Assembly (NCBI GenBank): GCA_965277275.1
Contig: CBDICG010000002.1
Location: 310,001-374,000, forward strand
Length of the DNA stretch: 64,000 nucleotides
Origin: HLUCCA09 sp965277275
GTDB taxonomy: Bacteria; Pseudomonadota; Alphaproteobacteria; Rhodobacterales; Rhodobacteraceae
Reading direction: 5' to 3'
Positions within the stretch are counted from its first letter, which is position 1, and each line of letters opens with the position of its first letter. The notes beneath the pieces were generated by a model. It saw only the letters and a program-made list of their open reading frames with translations, was not told the origin of the DNA and ran no database searches. Below are positions 24,649-32,847 of the stretch, one piece after another. Both the position numbers and the translations under genes were made by a program.

Positions 24649-25707
24649 TTACAGCGCGCCGTCCGCGGCCATCTGCATGTACGTCGTGTCGAAGCGGAAC
24701 CGCACGTTGGCCGCGTCCCCGGTCGTCGAGCCGTCGGGATATTCGACACCCACGAAGTCGGCCGAGGGCGCTCCCTCGCCGAGGATCCCCTTGTCAAAGA
24801 GGAACTCCGCTACGCTCACCATCGTGTCAGGCAGCTCCGCGCTCGACGTGAACGCAACCGCGTCGGCTGGGTTGTAGAACATCTCCGTCGAGGCCAGCTG
24901 CGCCTGATACCCAGCGAGGTCCGTGCCCGAGGCTTCGGCCATCGCCGTCAGCACCTCCTCGTCCCCCGCCGCCATGAGGCCCATCACCTCATACCACGCG
25001 CCGACCATCGCCTTGCCGAAGTCCGGGTTCGCGGCCAGCGTCTCGGTGTTCACCACCATGAGATCGATGATCTCGCCCGGAATGTCCGAGCTGTCGAAGA
25101 GCTTCGCCGCGTTCGGGTCCTCGAGGATGGTCGACACCAGCGGGTTCCACGTCACCACCGCCTCGACGTCACCGGACTGAAAGGCCGCGATCATGTCTGC
25201 GTCGGACGTGTTGATGACGCTCGCCAGATCCGCCTCGCGCAGCCCGACCGAATCCAGCGCCCGCGCCAGCAAGTAATGCGACACCGATAGCTCCACGAGG
25301 TTCACCGGCCTACCCGCCAGATCCGCCAGCGTGCCCTCACCCTTCAGGATCACCGCATCATTGCCGTTAGAGAAATCGCCCACGATCAGCGCGGTCGTAT
25401 CCACGCCCCCGCCCGCAGGGATCGAAAGCGTGTCCATGTTGGTCGCCGACACCCCGTCAAAGGCGCCCGCCGTGTACTGGTTGATCGACTCGACGTAGTC
25501 GTTGATCTGCACGATCTCGATGTCGATGGAGTACTTTTCGGCCCATTTGTCCATGATGCCGCTGTCTTCGAGGTAGCCCCACGGCATCCATCCGACATAG
25601 ATCGACCACGCCACTCGGAACTCTGTCTTTTCCTGCGCCAAGGCGGCGCCAGAGGTTGCGATCATGAGTGCGGCAGCACCGCTGACGATATGGCGAAGAA
25701 CCTGCAT
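24649..25707 (-). CDS. ABC transporter substrate-binding protein (probable guanidine binding)
   Basis: Periplasmic solute receptor of the NMT1/TauA type, 352 residues. The start at 25707 gives a proper signal peptide (MQVLRHIVSGAAALMIATSG, cut after ALA); the frame continues upstream through the riboswitch and is not coding there. The mature protein begins QEKTEFRVAWSIYVGWMPWGY and includes the DGVSATNMDTLSIPAGGGVDT hinge region. Acidic and aromatic residues in the presumed pocket would suit a small cation. First structural gene behind the guanidine-I riboswitch, so it is expected to be strongly induced by guanidine. Confidence 0.9.
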   Translation of the reverse strand: MQVLRHIVSGAAALMIATSGAALAQEKTEFRVAWSIYVGWMPWGYLEDSGIMDKWAEKYSIDIEIVQINDYVESINQYTAGAFDGVSATNMDTLSIPAGGGVDTTALIVGDFSNGNDAVILKGEGTLADLAGRPVNLVELSVSHYLLARALDSVGLREADLASVINTSDADMIAAFQSGDVEAVVTWNPLVSTILEDPNAAKLFDSSDIPGEIIDLMVVNTETLAANPDFGKAMVGAWYEVMGLMAAGDEEVLTAMAEASGTDLAGYQAQLASTEMFYNPADAVAFTSSAELPDTMVSVAEFLFDKGILGEGAPSADFVGVEYPDGSTTGDAANVRFRFDTTYMQMAADGAL

Positions 25708-25799
25708 GGGCGTTTCCCTTTGCGGCGTCCCGCCCAAACTGGATCGACAAAGGCAGCCGCGGCGGAACTGGAGAAATCGGCTGGACCTCAGGTGCAGTG

Positions 25800-25905
25800 G
25801 TCTCCCGGGATTTTGCCCCGCCGTGTACCGGATGGAATTTGCCAGCCCGGCGACGTCTCTCGGACCAGCCCGCTGTTGCGACAGCGGCGGAACCCTAGGC
25901 GTCCT
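25800..25905 (-). ncRNA. Guanidine-I (ykkC) riboswitch
   Basis: The leader of the binding-protein gene contains, in order on the minus strand, CCTAGGGTTCCG (25899-25888), a short hairpin CCGCTGT/ACAGCGG, CTGGTCCGAGAGA (25868-25856), and ACACGGCGGGGCAAAATCCC followed by GGGAGA (25826-25801). These are the conserved blocks of the ykkC guanidine-I aptamer in the right order and spacing. About 90 bases separate it from the start codon, enough for an expression platform. Known members switch on guanidine transport and breakdown genes. Confidence 0.92.
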
Positions 25906-26125
25906 GCGTCTCAGACGCTGCAGCGGCCCAGCGCAAAACACCAAGTGCAACGGCCGCCGCATCCACCCATGGGGGCGAGATGGCCGCATTTGGGGCAATA
26001 TGGGGGCATCTGCTCAAAAAGCAGGCGCAATAGCGACGGAACTACCCTGCGCCATCTCCCTGCGCCATCGCCCTGCGGACGCGGCGCCGATGATCCGGAA
26101 CCGCGCAGTTCAACAACGTTTCCGA

Positions 26126-28312
26126 TCAGGACTCAGTCGCTGGTGACACGGTCCGCGCAAGGGCATCGAGCAAGACGAGCGCCTTGCGTGGGGGCAGATC
26201 CGGCACCGTGAGCTTCTTGAGCACTAGCACGCGGGCATCCGCTGCCTTCGAGAGCAGCACAGAGAGAGTATCGACCCGCTCGGCGCTCAGAAGCGCGTCA
26301 ACGGCTTCCTGCTTCAAATGCTTCGTCGACGCCATGAGCCGCTCGAGCGCAGCGCCGCGCACCGCCCCCGCCGCATCCGACAGATGCGCCAGCGCACGCT
26401 CTGGAGCCAGCGTTGCGACGGCTTGTGCGCGTAGGAGAGCGTCGGGATCAGCGAGTGCCGCCTCAAGACGCGACGTATCGAGAGCCCCTTCGGAGACCGC
26501 GCACTGAAACGCGACAAGGCGGACAACCGGATCCTCGTCTGCAAGTGCGGCCGCCAGCACCTCGCCGCTGTTCAGAGCAGTGCCCGTCCCGCCGAACACC
26601 TCCCATGCAAGGCGGCGCGTCTGCTGGTCAGGATCCTTGAGCCGCTGAAGCAGAGCCGCTCGAACGGCCTCGGACTCCACGTCTCCCCCGATACGCAACG
26701 CCTCGTATGAAAGCGATCCGGCAACATCGTCTGAGCCTTCCACCGCGCGGCGCCGTTTCCGTCGCGCCGGGCTCTCCTCGGGTGTGTCCTCAGCGAGATC
26801 TGCCTCCGGCTCTGAGGCTTGTTCGTCCTCGTCGACCGCTGGGCGTGAAAGCACCGATCCATGCGCGAGAATGGCATCCATCGTCGATGCCCCGGGGGCG
26901 GCAGATGATTTCTCTTCGGCATCGTCCACCTCGACAATGTCGCCCTCTTGAGTGATGCGGATGCGTGGTCGGGCGGATCCCTCCGCCTTTGACATTGCAA
27001 CATCTACGTCAGCTTCAGGCCCATGGGCGGCGCGCACGGCATCCGCGCTGAACAGGTCGGCGCGAATGGCCGCTGCAAGGGCTTCCATCGCTTCGGCCTC
27101 GCCCGCCACGGCGCGGGCCTTCAGGAGCGTGAGCGCCGCACAGCGGATCTGGGTCGCCGGATTGGCCAGAAGGTCCACGATCGCATCCGTCGAGACTGGG
27201 CCAGGCAGCTCTTCAAGGGCCCGAACAGCGCAGACCCGCAGATCAAGCGGTCGCTCGGCAGAATGAACAAGACCAAGCAGCGCGTCCGCCGCACGGTCAG
27301 GTGCAACGCTCGGCAAATGCAGGGTCGCGGCTTTGGCGAGCGAGGTACCGCGCGCCGAGACCCAGGCCAGCAGGTTGTCCGCGAGAACCGCCGCGAACTC
27401 CGGATCGAACGGCGCCTCCAGACACTCCAATGCGACCACCTTGACCAGATCATCCGGGTCCGACAGCCCTGCCCTTGCGACCTCCGCGTCACATTCCGAC
27501 GCCCGCCGCAACGCCGCGGCGCGGACACCCGGTTCGGGATCGTCGCGCACCATCGCGCGCAAGGTTGCATCGTCGCCCGGCAAATGCGCGATAGCAATAT
27601 GGCGAAGTGCAGGGTCCTCCGCTTCTACCAAGACCGGCAAGTGATCGCGCAAGGCCTCCGCATCACTGCGCTCCAGCGCTTCTGCGGCGCGCTTGCGGGA
27701 TAACCCTCTCTCCGTTTTCACGACCGCAAGCAGCCACGAGGCACCTTCCAGCCCCAGCTTCGTCAGAGCCTCGAAGACCGGGCCATCGAGCGTCTGACCG
27801 TACTCATCATCGCGCGCTGCGAAGAAGTCTTCGATTGCCTCGACGGCGCCGATGCGCCCTAGGGCCGCTATCGCCTCGATCTGCACATCGAGCCAGTCGT
27901 CCCAATCGCCCAGTTCGTCCTCCCATGCCACATCCGGCTCATGTCGGGAGAGCACGAGCGCCCGGAGGATCGGGATAGACCCCTGATCGCCCAGATCGCT
28001 GAGCAAGCGCATCGCTGCCAGCTTGACCTCCCGCACTGGATCGCCAAGCAACGACTGCCGTATCACTTCGGCATCCTCGGGGCGTGCCCGGCACACCAGC
28101 GCCTCCATCGCGTCCGAGCGAATGTCGGGATCAGGGTCCATGAGGGCATCAAGGTAGAGCTGGCGACATGTCTCGGGCGATGTTCCGCACGCGGGCAACG
28201 CGCGGTACGCCGTCGAACGCAGCACCTCGTTGTCCAGCGTGAGCCAGTGCCCCAGTGAAAGCGGCTCAGCCTTGTCTGGTGCATCGGACGGATCAGTCAA
28301 CGTGGATGGCAT
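26126..28312 (-). CDS. HEAT-repeat protein
   Basis: Soluble scaffold-like protein, 728 residues, made almost entirely of HEAT/PBS-lyase-type helical repeats, for example DPDPDIRSDAMEALV, DPVREVKLAAMRLL, DPALRHIAIAHLP, DEDPVVRLVAFQCAV and DPDALLRAQAVATLA. A disordered acidic/basic linker around residues 450-530 contains RRKRRRA. No enzyme motif is seen. The gene lies directly downstream of the iodate reductase catalytic subunit gene, after a strong hairpin, and in the same direction. It could assist folding or cofactor loading of that complex or be independent; the data do not decide. Confidence 0.8.
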   Translation of the reverse strand: MPSTLTDPSDAPDKAEPLSLGHWLTLDNEVLRSTAYRALPACGTSPETCRQLYLDALMDPDPDIRSDAMEALVCRARPEDAEVIRQSLLGDPVREVKLAAMRLLSDLGDQGSIPILRALVLSRHEPDVAWEDELGDWDDWLDVQIEAIAALGRIGAVEAIEDFFAARDDEYGQTLDGPVFEALTKLGLEGASWLLAVVKTERGLSRKRAAEALERSDAEALRDHLPVLVEAEDPALRHIAIAHLPGDDATLRAMVRDDPEPGVRAAALRRASECDAEVARAGLSDPDDLVKVVALECLEAPFDPEFAAVLADNLLAWVSARGTSLAKAATLHLPSVAPDRAADALLGLVHSAERPLDLRVCAVRALEELPGPVSTDAIVDLLANPATQIRCAALTLLKARAVAGEAEAMEALAAAIRADLFSADAVRAAHGPEADVDVAMSKAEGSARPRIRITQEGDIVEVDDAEEKSSAAPGASTMDAILAHGSVLSRPAVDEDEQASEPEADLAEDTPEESPARRKRRRAVEGSDDVAGSLSYEALRIGGDVESEAVRAALLQRLKDPDQQTRRLAWEVFGGTGTALNSGEVLAAALADEDPVVRLVAFQCAVSEGALDTSRLEAALADPDALLRAQAVATLAPERALAHLSDAAGAVRGAALERLMASTKHLKQEAVDALLSAERVDTLSVLLSKAADARVLVLKKLTVPDLPPRKALVLLDALARTVSPATES

Positions 28313-28376
28313 GTCGTTCCCCTGTTCGGTGTGATCACCGCCCCCTCGCGGGACGCCGGAAGACTACGGGTAGCAA

Positions 28377-28411
28377 CCGTGCGAGACGTGTCGCGCACAC
28401 GTCCCGCACGG
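28377..28411. terminator. Long hairpin after the iodate reductase catalytic gene
   Basis: CCGTGCG-GACGTGT...ACACGTC-CGCACGG: two 7-base perfect arms separated by a single mismatch, closing a 5-base loop, between the idrA stop and the HEAT gene. No T run follows on the minus strand, so it may be a weak terminator or an mRNA-stabilising end. Confidence 0.55.
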
Positions 28412-28422
28412 AGGGTACAGGT

Positions 28423-31098
28423 CTAGGCGATGTCCCGACGGGCGAAGGACATCGAGCGGAAGTTGTGCTTGTACGGGCTCTCCCCCATCTTGCGCACTTT
28501 GCCGACGCCCATCTTGTAGTTGTAGTTGCCGCTGATCCAGTCGACGACGCGCCCTGCAAGCGCATTGGCCGGTTGCGACGTGTGCAGGAAGTCCATGTAG
28601 CCAAGGTTTTCCTTCACCGCCGGGGTGACAATCGCGACAGCCGTGATCGACGCGCTCGTCAATTCGATATGGCCGTTCTTCAGGAGCTCGCCGAAATCGA
28701 AATCCGAGCCTTCCACCCCTACGATCGTATCCGTCTGAACCGGGATCCGATCCGAATAGACCTGAACGTAGTCGCCATTCTCGATTCCGCGGGCCTCGGC
28801 CACAGACGGGTGCAGCTCGATCCAGTTCTCCGGCCAGCGCTGCACGATGTAGGGGCGGCGCCGATCGTCATAGCCCGATTGCCAGCGCTCGTTGATCCGG
28901 CCCGACGAGATCCAGATCTCGTCTTCGCGCGGCTTCAGCCATTCCCAGTAGGCTGAGAAGAGATTCCACGGCGCCTTCTGGATGTTGCACTTGCCGGTCT
29001 GGCTGTTGAAGTGCGTGAGCTTCTTGTTGAAGACCGTGCCACCAACGGGTCCTTCCTCGGGCAACACCCGGTTGACGTCATGCAGGCGCTTGGTCTCCAC
29101 AAGGTTGCCATCCGCGTCCATCAGCACCGGGCCCTGGATCCCGTTGGTGCCGAACTCGCCCAGCTTTTCGTGGAGCGTCTTGCCCTCACGCTGAGCCGCC
29201 ACCTTGACCATGTTGAAGTCCTTGCGCGAGCCGCGTGAATGGCGTGCGCCTTCCTCGATCACGTCGTTGGAGTTCTCCCAGTCAAAGCCCTCGAACCCCA
29301 TCTTCTTGGCAAGGTTCGCGATGATCCACCAATCGGGCTTGGCCTCGCCCGGCGCATCGTAGAATTTCGGATAGAGCCGGATGCGGCGCTCACCGTTGGC
29401 GCGGGTGAACGTCTCTTCCCCCCAGCCGGAGGCCGGGAAGACGATATCGGCATACCGCGCGCCGATGGGATCGACGAGGTAGATATCCTGGTTCCACACG
29501 ACCATGCCGCCGCTATCGACACGTTTCTTCAGCGTGTCGACGATATCCGCCTTCTCAAAGGACATCACCTGGTGCGGGCTGCGCGTCGTCAGTTCATCGA
29601 ACTTGGCCTGCAGGCTCTGCGAGCCGCACATGGCCTGCACCCATGTCGTGCCTATGACATGCGCCAGACGTGTATGGCCCGACATCAGATACCGGTCCGT
29701 ATCCATCGCACGGCGGCGACGGCCCGGCAGCTTCTCCGGTGACTTGTTGCGCGGATAGCCTCCGCCCCGCAAGCCGCCACGCTGGTGCCCACCGGCCCGG
29801 CCGATCACCTGCCCCGGGCGTCCGCCCGCGCCAACGGTGATCCCCAGAGCCGAAATCGCCTGCGTGTTGCCGGTATTGTTGGACCAGTAAAAGCCCTTCT
29901 CGATCATCACAGAGGTCTTGGGCCGCGAGCCATCGTCGCGCGGCTTCGCCATCCACTCGGCCGCCGTATAGATCTTCTGCACGTCGATCTGCGCAAGCTC
30001 GGCGGCGTTCTCGGGGATGGCGTAGTCCTGCGCGAGCAGCCACTCCTTCCAATCCTCGAAGCCCGCTGTCTGGAACATGCCCCAGGTCGTGCGCCACTGC
30101 CACGGCGTGTTGCGCGTGCCCTGGCCGAAGCCGGACGAACTTTCCCATTTGTTGTTGACCCAGTTCTGGATCCACTCGGTGTCTTCCCACCCGTTCTCGA
30201 CGATGACCCGCGCGATGGCGAGCACCACGGGCAGATCGGTGCCCGGCTGGATGTCAAGCAAGAGCCCGCCGTTCTTGACGGCAAACGCCACACCACCCGT
30301 GGAGCGCGGCAGCATAAAGATCGCCTTCTGACCGCCTTGGATCGCGGGCATGATGTAGTCGGTGAAGAGGATCGTCTTGGATTCGTATGGGTCCGTCCCG
30401 CACATCAGCAGCGTATCTGCCTCGGCCCAGTCCTCGTATGAGGGCCCGAAATTGTCGAAGCCCGCGTCCCGGAAACCGGGGGTCGAGGTCACGTCCGACG
30501 GCGTGTCGTGGAAGGTGAAGTTCGCTGTGCGCACATGGCGCAAAGCGTATTTCGTGATGGCGTAGGTGTTCTCCATATAGCCGTAGGAGAACGTCTTGAC
30601 GCCGTAGGCATTGGTGCCGTGCTTCTCGAGCACGTAGTTGCCGACCTCTGCCGCGATATCGAGCGCGAAATCCCACGTTACCGGCATCAGAACGCCGAAC
30701 ATGCGGACCATCGGGCTTTGCAGGCGGTCCCGCGTTGGAGTCTGCGGATTGTAGACCTTTTGCGCCAGCGCACCGCCCCGGATCGAGGAGCCGCCCGTGT
30801 AGTTGACGAACTCGGTCTCCTTGTCGGGGATGATCACCACGTGATGCGGCTCACCGTTGTGAAGCACGATGTTGTGCTGGTTCGGCGCGACCCAGGCGCC
30901 CAGCGGCGACACCGGGAAGTCCTCGCCAAAGGCGTTCTCTTCGGCGCGTGGTCCGCCGACCTTTCCGCCCGCGACCGGCCAGCGATAGACCTTGTAGCCA
31001 CAAGCGACGATGCAGTAATCGCAAGCTGTCGCGATCACGTCTGCGTCCGGCGGTGGCAGGGGGACGGAGGTTTCCGGGATGTAGTATGGGGTGGACAT
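28423..31098 (-). CDS. idrA: Iodate reductase catalytic subunit IdrA (arsenite-oxidase-like molybdoenzyme)
   Basis: Molybdopterin oxidoreductase of the DMSO-reductase superfamily, 891 residues, close to arsenite oxidase AioA. The [3Fe-4S] ligands sit as C26-x2-C29-x3-C33 with serine 104 exactly 70 residues later, the AioA-type spacing. The AioA signature GGHQEGY is changed to GGHQRGG, and arsenite-oxidase accessory genes are absent. Two di-heme peroxidase genes plus a Rieske gene precede it, the hallmark of the dissimilatory iodate reductase cluster idrABP1P2. It lacks a signal peptide and should be carried to the periplasm by its Tat-tagged Rieske partner. A GGAGGAG site precedes the ATG. 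Confidence 0.85.
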   Translation of the reverse strand: MSTPYYIPETSVPLPPPDADVIATACDYCIVACGYKVYRWPVAGGKVGGPRAEENAFGEDFPVSPLGAWVAPNQHNIVLHNGEPHHVVIIPDKETEFVNYTGGSSIRGGALAQKVYNPQTPTRDRLQSPMVRMFGVLMPVTWDFALDIAAEVGNYVLEKHGTNAYGVKTFSYGYMENTYAITKYALRHVRTANFTFHDTPSDVTSTPGFRDAGFDNFGPSYEDWAEADTLLMCGTDPYESKTILFTDYIMPAIQGGQKAIFMLPRSTGGVAFAVKNGGLLLDIQPGTDLPVVLAIARVIVENGWEDTEWIQNWVNNKWESSSGFGQGTRNTPWQWRTTWGMFQTAGFEDWKEWLLAQDYAIPENAAELAQIDVQKIYTAAEWMAKPRDDGSRPKTSVMIEKGFYWSNNTGNTQAISALGITVGAGGRPGQVIGRAGGHQRGGLRGGGYPRNKSPEKLPGRRRRAMDTDRYLMSGHTRLAHVIGTTWVQAMCGSQSLQAKFDELTTRSPHQVMSFEKADIVDTLKKRVDSGGMVVWNQDIYLVDPIGARYADIVFPASGWGEETFTRANGERRIRLYPKFYDAPGEAKPDWWIIANLAKKMGFEGFDWENSNDVIEEGARHSRGSRKDFNMVKVAAQREGKTLHEKLGEFGTNGIQGPVLMDADGNLVETKRLHDVNRVLPEEGPVGGTVFNKKLTHFNSQTGKCNIQKAPWNLFSAYWEWLKPREDEIWISSGRINERWQSGYDDRRRPYIVQRWPENWIELHPSVAEARGIENGDYVQVYSDRIPVQTDTIVGVEGSDFDFGELLKNGHIELTSASITAVAIVTPAVKENLGYMDFLHTSQPANALAGRVVDWISGNYNYKMGVGKVRKMGESPYKHNFRSMSFARRDIA

Positions 31099-31110
31099 GG
31101 ATGCTCCTCC

Positions 31111-31698
31111 TCAGGCCTGCAGATTGTCAAAACGGCCGTAGATGAGGCCGAACATCCCGACGGCGTAGATGTCGTCGCCTTCGAGCTCGAGGAGCACCTG
31201 CGGGAGAGATTGATAGGCCTGGCCGGAGATGAAGATCCCGTGCCGCGTCAAGTCAAAAGTGGTCAGGTGCAACGGACAGGGGCCGAGCGCCTTGTCAGCG
31301 GCCTGATACGTGCCCTGAAGCGGACCGCCCTGGTGGGTGCACGTGTAGTTGAAGGCAACGACGTCTTCGTCGGCGCCAAGCCCACCGCCCGCTCTGGTGC
31401 CGAGCTTCACCAGGATCGACTCGGCATAGATGCCCTCGTCGGGATAGGTGAAGTCGAGCGGCTGATCGACTTCAAGCTCGGAGAGCTTGCCGATCAGCTT
31501 GCGCGGATAGGTCGAGATGGCCGCAGGCGTCTGCGCCTCCGGCAGGCCGGGAATGCCCACCATCACCACCGTCGTCGCGATGCCGCCCGTCAGCAGGAAC
31601 TGGCGCCGGGTCTGAAGGCATGGCTTCTGCCCTGCCTTGGTGGCCTCGCCATTGGCACCGTTGATGGCGGCGCGGATTTCTGGATCGATCTTTGTCAT
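31111..31698 (-). CDS. idrB: Iodate reductase Rieske subunit IdrB
   Basis: Small Rieske [2Fe-2S] subunit, 195 residues. A Tat signal is clear (TRRQFLLTGGIATTVVMVG at about residues 30-48), longer at its N-terminus than usual. Cluster ligands are C120-x-H122 and C141-x2-H144. The two cysteines that form a disulfide in bc1-type Rieske proteins are replaced (CTHQGG, CPLH), which should lower cluster stability and potential. It probably hitchhikes the catalytic subunit through the Tat pore and passes electrons from a c cytochrome or quinol to it. It lies 12 bases before idrA. Confidence 0.86.
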   Translation of the reverse strand: MTKIDPEIRAAINGANGEATKAGQKPCLQTRRQFLLTGGIATTVVMVGIPGLPEAQTPAAISTYPRKLIGKLSELEVDQPLDFTYPDEGIYAESILVKLGTRAGGGLGADEDVVAFNYTCTHQGGPLQGTYQAADKALGPCPLHLTTFDLTRHGIFISGQAYQSLPQVLLELEGDDIYAVGMFGLIYGRFDNLQA

Positions 31699-31709
31699 CG
31701 CTGTCTCCG

Positions 31710-32834
31710 TCAGTTCTGCGCCACCGGGAGGGGCTCCATTGTGGGAATGTCGGGGTCATCCGGCAGGATCTCGTCGCCGGAAAGCGTACCGAGGAAGGCG
31801 ACGATGTCGTCGATCTCGCCATCCGAAAGGCCAAGCGGCTGGATCAGGTCGGATTTGTTGTCGGCGAACTCGTTGACGCCGCCACCGGCGTTGTAGAACT
31901 CCACCACATCGCGCAGCGTCTCCATCATGCCATTGTGCATGTAGGGATCCGTGTAAGCGGTGTAGCGCAAGCTCGGGACACGAAACTTGCCCTTGTCCGC
32001 TTTCTGCTTGGTGCGGAAGTACAGGCCGGGATCGTCCTTCGTCGTCCGGTACATGTCTTCCGTCACGCCCTTGGCATAGAGCTCGAAGCGAAAGGTGATC
32101 TGTGCCAGCGGATCATCGATCCACCCGTCGTAGGGCGGCACACCGAGGTTGTAATACGCCTCGTTGCTCAGGAGCGGCCCGTTGTGGCACGTGATGCAAT
32201 TGGCCTTGCCGGCAAAGAGCTCCAACCCCCGCTTTTCCTGGGTCGAGATCGCATCATCGTCACCGTTCATATACGCATCGAAGGGCGTATCGGTTTGAAC
32301 GAGTGTCCGCTGATATGCGGCGATCGCCATGTAGGCCTGCCGAACGCTCGGCCAATCATCGCCGAAGACCGCGTTGAACGCCTCGACGTATTCTGGCACG
32401 AACGCCAGCCGCGCCTCCATCATGTCGTCTTCGCCGTTCCCGGCGACACCGCCGCGCGCGGCCGAGCGCGCCTGATGCTCGAGGCTGCCCGAAGCGCCCG
32501 CCCAGAAGAGCTTGGAGTAATAGGCAGAGTTGACGATCGTCTGGCTGTTGCGCCAGTGCGTGGTGCCCGGGTAGCCGAAGCTGATCTTGTCCTGCACGGC
32601 CCAGCCAGCCGACGGCGCATGACAGGCCACGCAGGCCATCCCGTAATTGCCCGACAGGATCGGGTCGAAGAAGAGCTTTTCGCCCAGCGCGACCTTCTCC
32701 GGCGTCATCGGGTTGTCGGCGGGGATGGGTGGTGGCCCAAGAGCGGCAAGCCCCTCCGGGCGCGGATTATCCTGCGCGCCAGCCGGCAAAGCGACAGCGG
32801 CGAGCACAAGAGCGGAGATCGTTGTTCTAAACAT
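31710..32834 (-). CDS. idrP1: Di-heme cytochrome c peroxidase IdrP1
   Basis: Periplasmic CcpA/MauG-family di-heme peroxidase, 374 residues with a Sec signal peptide (MFRTTISALVLAAVALPAGA). Heme-binding CXXCH motifs are at residues 68-72 (CVACH) and 213-217 (CITCH). In iodate-respiring bacteria such proteins are proposed to remove hydrogen peroxide or reduced iodine oxyanions made when IdrAB reduces iodate. The gene lies 11 bases from idrB. The P1/P2 naming here follows closeness to idrB and could be swapped. Confidence 0.84.
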   Translation of the reverse strand: MFRTTISALVLAAVALPAGAQDNPRPEGLAALGPPPIPADNPMTPEKVALGEKLFFDPILSGNYGMACVACHAPSAGWAVQDKISFGYPGTTHWRNSQTIVNSAYYSKLFWAGASGSLEHQARSAARGGVAGNGEDDMMEARLAFVPEYVEAFNAVFGDDWPSVRQAYMAIAAYQRTLVQTDTPFDAYMNGDDDAISTQEKRGLELFAGKANCITCHNGPLLSNEAYYNLGVPPYDGWIDDPLAQITFRFELYAKGVTEDMYRTTKDDPGLYFRTKQKADKGKFRVPSLRYTAYTDPYMHNGMMETLRDVVEFYNAGGGVNEFADNKSDLIQPLGLSDGEIDDIVAFLGTLSGDEILPDDPDIPTMEPLPVAQN

Positions 32835-32847
32835 CTGTGTGCCCTCC

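Noticed and set aside
23051..25707. Taurine, sulfonate or nitrate ABC transporter
   Set aside because: Fold family only; no tauD/ssuD or nitrate genes nearby, and the riboswitch indicates guanidine.
28423..31098. Annotation as arsenite oxidase AioA
   Set aside because: Twin di-heme peroxidase genes, the altered GGHQEGY signature and lack of aioXSR/cytC/moeA neighbours favour iodate reductase, although a tree is needed for proof.
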